From Gemmatimonadales bacterium (GTDB taxonomy: Bacteria; Gemmatimonadota; Gemmatimonadetes; Gemmatimonadales; GWC2-71-9), in the NCBI GenBank assembly GCA_013812695.1, contig JACCSZ010000029.1, positions 1 to 10,044 of the forward strand: a stretch of 10,044 nt of DNA. The letters are read 5' to 3'. The position numbers and the translations under genes were made by a program. A model generated the notes under the pieces. The model did no database searches. It saw nothing but the letters and a program-made list of their open reading frames with translations, and was not told where the DNA came from. This document shows positions 6,074-10,044 of this stretch, in pieces (within the stretch, counting starts at the first letter, position 1; each line of letters starts with the position of its first letter).

Positions 6074-6102
6074 AAGGTAGGGCGGAACGGGGGGAGGGTC
6101 AA
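6074..6102 (-). promoter_or_regulatory. Sigma70-type promoter of the aldolase operon
   Basis: The minus strand has TTGACC (6102-6097; five of six to the -35 consensus), an exact 17-base spacer, then TACCTT (6079-6074; the TANNNT form common in GC-rich genomes). Transcription would begin near 6067, giving a leader of about 35 nt that contains GAGGG 9 bases before the aldolase ATG. This is the best-formed promoter in the window. Confidence 0.65.
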
Positions 6103-6123
6103 ACAATCCGGCAGGCCGTCGGC

Positions 6124-6246
6124 TCACCCCGCAGGGGCTCGCGCGGCCGCATCCAGAAGGTGCCGGACTGTCGTGGCCACGTCGGCGAGGTCGACCGGCT
6201 CGCCAGGACCAGCGCGCTCCGGTTCACGATCCTGCTGGCCACCAGA
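6124..6246 (-). pseudogene. Orphan coding-like tail between the PhnP-like gene and the aldolase promoter
   Basis: Directly after the PhnP-like stop, the same frame stays open for 40 codons and ends at TGA (6126-6124). It encodes a plausible protein tail: an acidic-basic linker, then EPVDLADVATTVRHLLDAAA, which looks like a C-terminal amphipathic helix. There is no convincing start codon or ribosome site. It may be the 3' remnant of a lost gene, an extension cut off by a new stop codon in the PhnP-like gene, or chance in GC-rich DNA. I do not recognise a family. The remaining gap (6033-6123) holds the aldolase promoter and leader. Confidence 0.3.
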
Positions 6247-7020
6247 TCAGGAGACCTCCACCGTCAGACCGTCGTAGGCCGGCAGGATGCCGTCGGGCAA
6301 CTGCGCCGCGAGCTCCGCGTGTCCGGTCTCGTGGGTGAGGTGGGTGAGAAAGGTGCGGCGCGCGCCCAGCGCCTGCGCGGTCTGCACCGCTTCGCCGATG
6401 CTCAGGTGGGTGGGGTGCGGCCGCCACCAGAGGGCGTTAAGCACCAGCACGTCGAGCTCCTGCAAGAGCCGGCGCTCGGCGTCGGGGATCGATTTGACAT
6501 CGGTGATGTACGCCAGCGCGCCGATGCGGTAGCCGTACACCCGGATGTGCCCGTGCTGGAAGGCGAGCGGCAGCACCTCCATGCCGGCCACGCGCGCCGG
6601 CCGCCCGGCCTCGAGGTCATGCAGCTCGAGTGTGGGCTTGGAGGTACCCTCGTACGCCCGGGTCTCGTCGAAGATGTACCGGAACGACGTACGCAGGCGC
6701 TCGAGCGTTTCGTGAGGGCCGTAGATCGGCAGTGCCTGGCGCTGGCGCTCGGAGAACATGCGGAGATCGTCGATGCCCATGGTGTGGTCGGCGTGCTCGT
6801 GGGTATAGAGCACGGCGTCCACGCGGGCGATGCCGCTCGCGATCAGCTGCAGGCGCAGCTCGGGCGGGGTGTCGATCAACACCGCGGAGCCGTCAGCCTC
6901 GACCAGCGCGGCCGACCGGTTCCGCCGGTCCCGAGGGTCGGCCGACCGGCAGACCGCGCACGCACAGCCGATCTGGGGCACGCCGAACGACGTCCCCGTG
7001 CCCAGGAAGGTCAGCCTCAT
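6247..7020 (-). CDS. PhnP-like metallo-beta-lactamase-fold hydrolase
   Basis: A 257-residue cytoplasmic metallohydrolase of the MBL fold, closest in layout to PhnP phosphodiesterases. It opens with LGTGTSFGVPQIGC and carries the cysteine cluster GCACAVC (Cys19, 21, 24) that binds a structural zinc in PhnP. The active-site motif is THEHADHT (His74, His76, Asp78, His79). Further ligand candidates are His156/His158 (FQHGH), Asp174 (ITDVK) and the C-terminal histidines of THLTHETGH (227-234). E. coli PhnP acts on cyclic ribose phosphates, but no other phn gene is nearby, so a more general cyclic-phosphodiester or nucleotide role is as likely. The ATG is 4 bases after the pyk stop with a weak ribosome site, implying coupling to pyk. 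Confidence 0.88.
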   Translation of the reverse strand: MRLTFLGTGTSFGVPQIGCACAVCRSADPRDRRNRSAALVEADGSAVLIDTPPELRLQLIASGIARVDAVLYTHEHADHTMGIDDLRMFSERQRQALPIYGPHETLERLRTSFRYIFDETRAYEGTSKPTLELHDLEAGRPARVAGMEVLPLAFQHGHIRVYGYRIGALAYITDVKSIPDAERRLLQELDVLVLNALWWRPHPTHLSIGEAVQTAQALGARRTFLTHLTHETGHAELAAQLPDGILPAYDGLTVEVS

Positions 7021-7024
7021 TGGC

Positions 7025-8488
7025 TCAAACTGCTTCGATTTTGAGGAGGTTGGTAGTGCCCGGCATGTCGAAGGGAACGCCCGCGGTGACCACGAGGCGC
7101 TCGCCCGGCTGCGCCAGTCCGCGCTCGAGGATCTGCTGCCGGGCGACGGACAGCATTCGGTCGTAGTCGGTGGAGTGCTCGGTGAGGGCCGGCGTCACCC
7201 CCCACACCAGCGAGAGCTGGCGAAACGTGTCCGGCTCGGGCGTCGAGGCGAAGACCGGCACCGTCGGCCGGCAGGTGGCCACCTTGCGCGCAGTGAATCC
7301 GCTGCTCGTGAAGCACACGATGAGGGGCGCGCTGAGCATCTCCGCGGCGGCGCAGACCGCGACCGCGATCGCGTCTTCGGTGCGGACCGGGCCGCTCTGC
7401 GCCATACGGTGCTGGGGCAGCGCCACCCCCTCGCTCGCGCGGCGGCCCAGGGCGGCATCGATGGTGACGCCGCGGCCCGGGCGCTGCAGCTCCATCTCGC
7501 GGGCGATCCGGTCCATGGCGCGCACGGCCTCCAGCGGAAATTCACCGACCGCGGTCTCCGCGGAGAGCATGACGGCGTCGGTGCCGTCCAGGATCGCGTT
7601 GGCGACATCGGAGGCTTCCGCCCGGGTCGGGCGCGGCGCGTGGACCATCGACTCGAGCATCTGGGTGGCGGTGATGACCGGCTTGCCGTGGAGCCCCGCC
7701 TCGCGGATGATCTGCTTCTGGATGAGCGGCACCTCCTCGAACGGCAGCTCGACGCCGAGATCGCCCCGGGCCACCATGATCGCGTCCGAGGCGTCGAGGA
7801 TGCCGCAGAGGTTCCGGAGCGCGGTGTCCTTCTCGATCTTGGCGATGAGCTTGATGGAGCGGGGTACCAGCGCGCGCAGTTGTTCCATGTCCTCCGGCCG
7901 GCGCACGAACGAGAGCGCCACGTAGTCCACGCCGACGGCCACGGCCTGCGCGACGTCCTCCAGATCCTTCTCGGTGAGCGCGGGCGCGCTCACCTCGATG
8001 CCCGGAAGGTTCATGCCTTTGTGCGACCGAAGCTCGCCGCCGTAGTGCACCACGGCATCGACGCGCCGGTCCTTGAGGCCGGTCACCTCCAGCGCGAGCA
8101 GGCCGTCGTCAAGCAGGATCCGCGCGCCGAGCTGCACATCGGCGGCCAGGCTCTCGTACGTGGTGGGAATCTCGCCGTCGCGCGCCTCGTCCTCGGGTGC
8201 GAACACCACCGTGCGCCCAGCCTCGAGACGGAGTGGCTGGGCCAGCGTGCCCACGCGGATGCGCGGCCCCTGCAGGTCGAGCAGCACTGCGACGGCCTCG
8301 CGGCGGTCGCGCGTGACCTCGCGAAGCTGGGCGATCCAGCGCGCTCGAATTTCCGCGGTGCCGTGGGAGGCGTTGATCCGGACGACGTTGACGCCGGCGT
8401 CGATCAGGGCACCCATCCGGTCGGGATGGTCCCAGGCGGGTCCGAGCGTGGCGACGATCTTGGTGCGTCTGACAGGGGTGCGCGGCAT
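7025..8488 (-). CDS. pyk: Pyruvate kinase
   Basis: Converts phosphoenolpyruvate and ADP to pyruvate and ATP, the last step of glycolysis. The 487-residue product has the full family set: KIVATLGPA (10-18), RINASHG (37-43), LDLQGPRIRVG (70-80), the active-site signature LIAKIEKDTALRN (catalytic Lys217), MVARGDLGVELP (238-249), ITATQMLESM (272-281) and DGTDAVMLSAETAVGEFP (301-318), then the C-terminal domain (CFTSSGFTARKVA, about 392-404). The B domain lies at about 73-160. In RINASHG an Ala replaces the usual Phe or Met; Asn and Ser are kept. ATG at 8488 has no Shine-Dalgarno (CTCCCTCCC precedes it). It follows the amidohydrolase stop by 24 bases and the PhnP-like gene follows it. Identity is certain. 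Confidence 0.98.
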   Translation of the reverse strand: MPRTPVRRTKIVATLGPAWDHPDRMGALIDAGVNVVRINASHGTAEIRARWIAQLREVTRDRREAVAVLLDLQGPRIRVGTLAQPLRLEAGRTVVFAPEDEARDGEIPTTYESLAADVQLGARILLDDGLLALEVTGLKDRRVDAVVHYGGELRSHKGMNLPGIEVSAPALTEKDLEDVAQAVAVGVDYVALSFVRRPEDMEQLRALVPRSIKLIAKIEKDTALRNLCGILDASDAIMVARGDLGVELPFEEVPLIQKQIIREAGLHGKPVITATQMLESMVHAPRPTRAEASDVANAILDGTDAVMLSAETAVGEFPLEAVRAMDRIAREMELQRPGRGVTIDAALGRRASEGVALPQHRMAQSGPVRTEDAIAVAVCAAAEMLSAPLIVCFTSSGFTARKVATCRPTVPVFASTPEPDTFRQLSLVWGVTPALTEHSTDYDRMLSVARQQILERGLAQPGERLVVTAGVPFDMPGTTNLLKIEAV

Positions 8489-8495
8489 GGGAGGG

Positions 8496-8501
8496 AGTGT
8501 A
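8496..8501 (-). promoter_or_regulatory. Possible -10 box for a leaderless pyk message
   Basis: TACACT lies exactly 7 bases before the pyk ATG, the distance at which transcription would start at or next to the A of ATG. The intervening CCCTCCC cannot act as a ribosome site. I see no good -35. The short gap to the amidohydrolase also allows simple co-transcription. Confidence 0.25.
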
Positions 8502-8512
8502 ATGCCGGCCCG

Positions 8513-10044
8513 TCACCGCTGCATCACCACCTCGCCGCCGACGACGGTCAGCCGTGCCGCGCCGGCCCGCACCGCGTCGCCCGCGCCGCGCTCGACGTCG
8601 TCGTCGAATGACCATGCCACCAGGTCGGCATCCCGACCCGGGGCGAGGCAGCCCGAGCGGCCGGCGACGCCACCCACAAACGCCGCGCCCACGGTGTACG
8701 CTCGGACGGCGCCCACGAACGAGATGATCTCCTCGGGACGCCACCCGCCGGGCGGCATGCCCGGACCGCCGCGCCGCTCGAGCGCGGCGTAGAGCCCTTC
8801 ACGGGGATCGATCGAGGCGACGGGGACATCGCTCCCGAACACCAGGGCCGTGCCGCGACGGCCCAGCGAGGCGAAGGCGTAGGCACCGCGCCCGCGCGCG
8901 CCCCAGTGCCGCTCGATCAGCGGGATATCGGTGAGGAGATGAGCCGGCTGCATGGAGACGACGAGGCCGGTGGCGGCGGCCCGGTCGAAGTCGGCCGCGC
9001 TCACGCATTGAAAGTGCTCGATCCGGTGCGGCACGCCCACCCGCGGCAGCGGCGTCATCAGGTCGAGCGCGCGCCGGACCGCCGCGTCACCGATGGCGTG
9101 CACCGTGGCGGCGATGCCCGAGGCGGCGGCTTGCCGCATGGCGTCCGCCGCCACCGCCTCCGAGGTGATCGGCATGCCCCGATCGTGACTGCCGGCGTAC
9201 GGCTCGAGCATCCACGCCGTGCGGCTTCCAAGGCTGCCGTCGAGGAACAGCTTGACCCCGCCGATGCGGAGCCAGTCGGATCCCGCCCCGCTGCGCACGC
9301 CGCGCCGGATCAGCGCCGGCAGCGAGGCGACCGGCGGATGGAACAGGACGCGGAGCCGGAGCTCGCCGGCAGCCTCCAGGCGCTCGAAGGCGGCAAAGGT
9401 CTCGTCGCCCTCCATGTCGTGAATGCCGGTCACGCCGAACCCGTGGGCCTCGGCTTGCGCTGCTCGCAGCGCGTCGTCCAGCAGCTCCGGCGGGGGCACG
9501 GGCAGGTGGGGTGTCATCAGCTCGACGGCGCGCTCGAGCAGGAGACCCGTGGGCTCGCCCGCCGCGTCGCGGACGATCCGCCCGCCGAACGGATCCGCCG
9601 TCTCGCGCGTAATGCCCGCGAGCGCCAACGCCGCGCTGTTCACCCAGGCGGCATGCACGTCGAGCGAATCGAGGCAGACGGGCGATCGCTGCACGGCGTC
9701 GAGGCTGGAACGGTCGGGCGCACAGCTCCACCCGTTGCTGTCCCACCCCTGCCCGAGCACCCAGCCCTGCACCGGGACGGCGGTGGCCACCCGCAAGACG
9801 GCTTCGGCACGGGTGCTCGCGCCGGCGAGCTGTACGCGCCGCCGTCCGAGCGCCCACATGGCGAAGTGCGTGTGGCCGTCGACGAATCCCGGCGTGACCA
9901 AGGCGTCGGGCAGCTCGAACCTCGGGGTGGATCGCGGTACCAGACTGCTCACCTGCGATGCCGTGCCGACCGCCCGTACGCGACCACCTTGCCACCAGAT
10001 CGCGTCACCTTCGATGCCGCTCGCCAGCGACAGGATCTTGCGGG
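8513..10044 (-). CDS. YtcJ-type metal-dependent amidohydrolase (N-terminus off right edge)
   Basis: A secreted or cytoplasmic hydrolase of the amidohydrolase_3 (YtcJ-like) group; substrates in this group are mostly unknown. The visible 509 residues include the N-terminal beta-sandwich (DAIWWQGGRVRAVG), the first metal motif VDGHTH (His57 and His59), KLFLDGS with the candidate carboxylated lysine (Lys264), VHAIGD (His315), RIEHFQ (His343) and FGSDVP (Asp405). The C-terminal sandwich strand RDADLVAW and TVVGGEVVM close the protein. A GTG at 9952 would give 479 residues, but the open frame continues upstream with family-like sequence to the window edge, so the real start lies outside. No signal peptide can be judged. 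pyk follows by 24 bases. Confidence 0.9.
   Translation of the reverse strand, partial: RKILSLASGIEGDAIWWQGGRVRAVGTASQVSSLVPRSTPRFELPDALVTPGFVDGHTHFAMWALGRRRVQLAGASTRAEAVLRVATAVPVQGWVLGQGWDSNGWSCAPDRSSLDAVQRSPVCLDSLDVHAAWVNSAALALAGITRETADPFGGRIVRDAAGEPTGLLLERAVELMTPHLPVPPPELLDDALRAAQAEAHGFGVTGIHDMEGDETFAAFERLEAAGELRLRVLFHPPVASLPALIRRGVRSGAGSDWLRIGGVKLFLDGSLGSRTAWMLEPYAGSHDRGMPITSEAVAADAMRQAAASGIAATVHAIGDAAVRRALDLMTPLPRVGVPHRIEHFQCVSAADFDRAAATGLVVSMQPAHLLTDIPLIERHWGARGRGAYAFASLGRRGTALVFGSDVPVASIDPREGLYAALERRGGPGMPPGGWRPEEIISFVGAVRAYTVGAAFVGGVAGRSGCLAPGRDADLVAWSFDDDVERGAGDAVRAGAARLTVVGGEVVMQR

Noticed and set aside
4170..6080. 636-codon open frame on the plus strand
   Set aside because: It is antisense to the aldolase and YtxH-like genes, both of which have clear family motifs. 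It is a low-complexity shadow rich in Arg, Val, Asp and Gly.
6126..6137. CCCC-GCA-GGGG hairpin upstream of the aldolase promoter
   Set aside because: A 4-bp stem with no U tract on either strand is too small to call a terminator in sequence this rich in GC.
6830..8611. 593-codon open frame on the plus strand
   Set aside because: It is antisense to pyk, which is unmistakable; there is no recognisable motif on this strand.
8799..9995. Second-frame open stretches inside the amidohydrolase gene
   Set aside because: Arg/Gly/Ala-rich shadows; the amidohydrolase frame carries all metal-ligand motifs.

Overview
This is a GC-rich bacterial chromosomal segment with every supported gene on the minus strand. 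It reads as ordinary housekeeping DNA, not an island: there is no transposase, integrase, phage gene, tRNA or CRISPR array, and base composition does not change between genes. The phylum cannot be proven from this window. Extreme G/C at third codon positions, the gene content and a 'TCATCCCGAG...' intergenic inverted repeat would fit a GC-rich soil lineage such as Gemmatimonadota, but that is a guess.

In transcription order (high to low coordinates) the window starts with a metal-dependent amidohydrolase of the YtcJ type that runs off the right edge. Pyruvate kinase (pyk) follows, then a PhnP-like metallo-beta-lactamase-fold hydrolase 4 nt downstream of it. After a roughly 210-nt spacer with a good sigma70-type promoter comes a second tight group: a long class II fructose-bisphosphate-aldolase-like enzyme, a small YtxH-like membrane-anchored protein, and a YihY/BrkB-type six-helix membrane protein. 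A spacer with an imperfect inverted repeat separates this from a small SnoaL/DUF4440-like lipoprotein.

The left third is the conserved DNA-repair/replication block ffs - dnaX - ybaB - recR. The SRP RNA gene (ffs) is absent from any ORF view; I recognised it from its sequence and folded it by hand. It has its own promoter and a U-rich tail, and its end lies 20 nt before the dnaX start codon. recR runs off the left edge.

No novel multi-gene system is evident. The points most worth a second look are: the SRP RNA, whose apical loop appears to be a non-GNRA pentaloop; a C7 slippery run in the dnaX linker where a -1 shift would end translation ten codons later, giving a gamma-like product; a YihY reading frame that clearly extends upstream of its first conventional start codon; and an orphan stretch of coding-like sequence between the PhnP-like gene and the aldolase promoter. 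No gene-free stretch exceeds 300 bases; the largest gaps (6033-6246, 3098-3267, 2416-2572) are described below.
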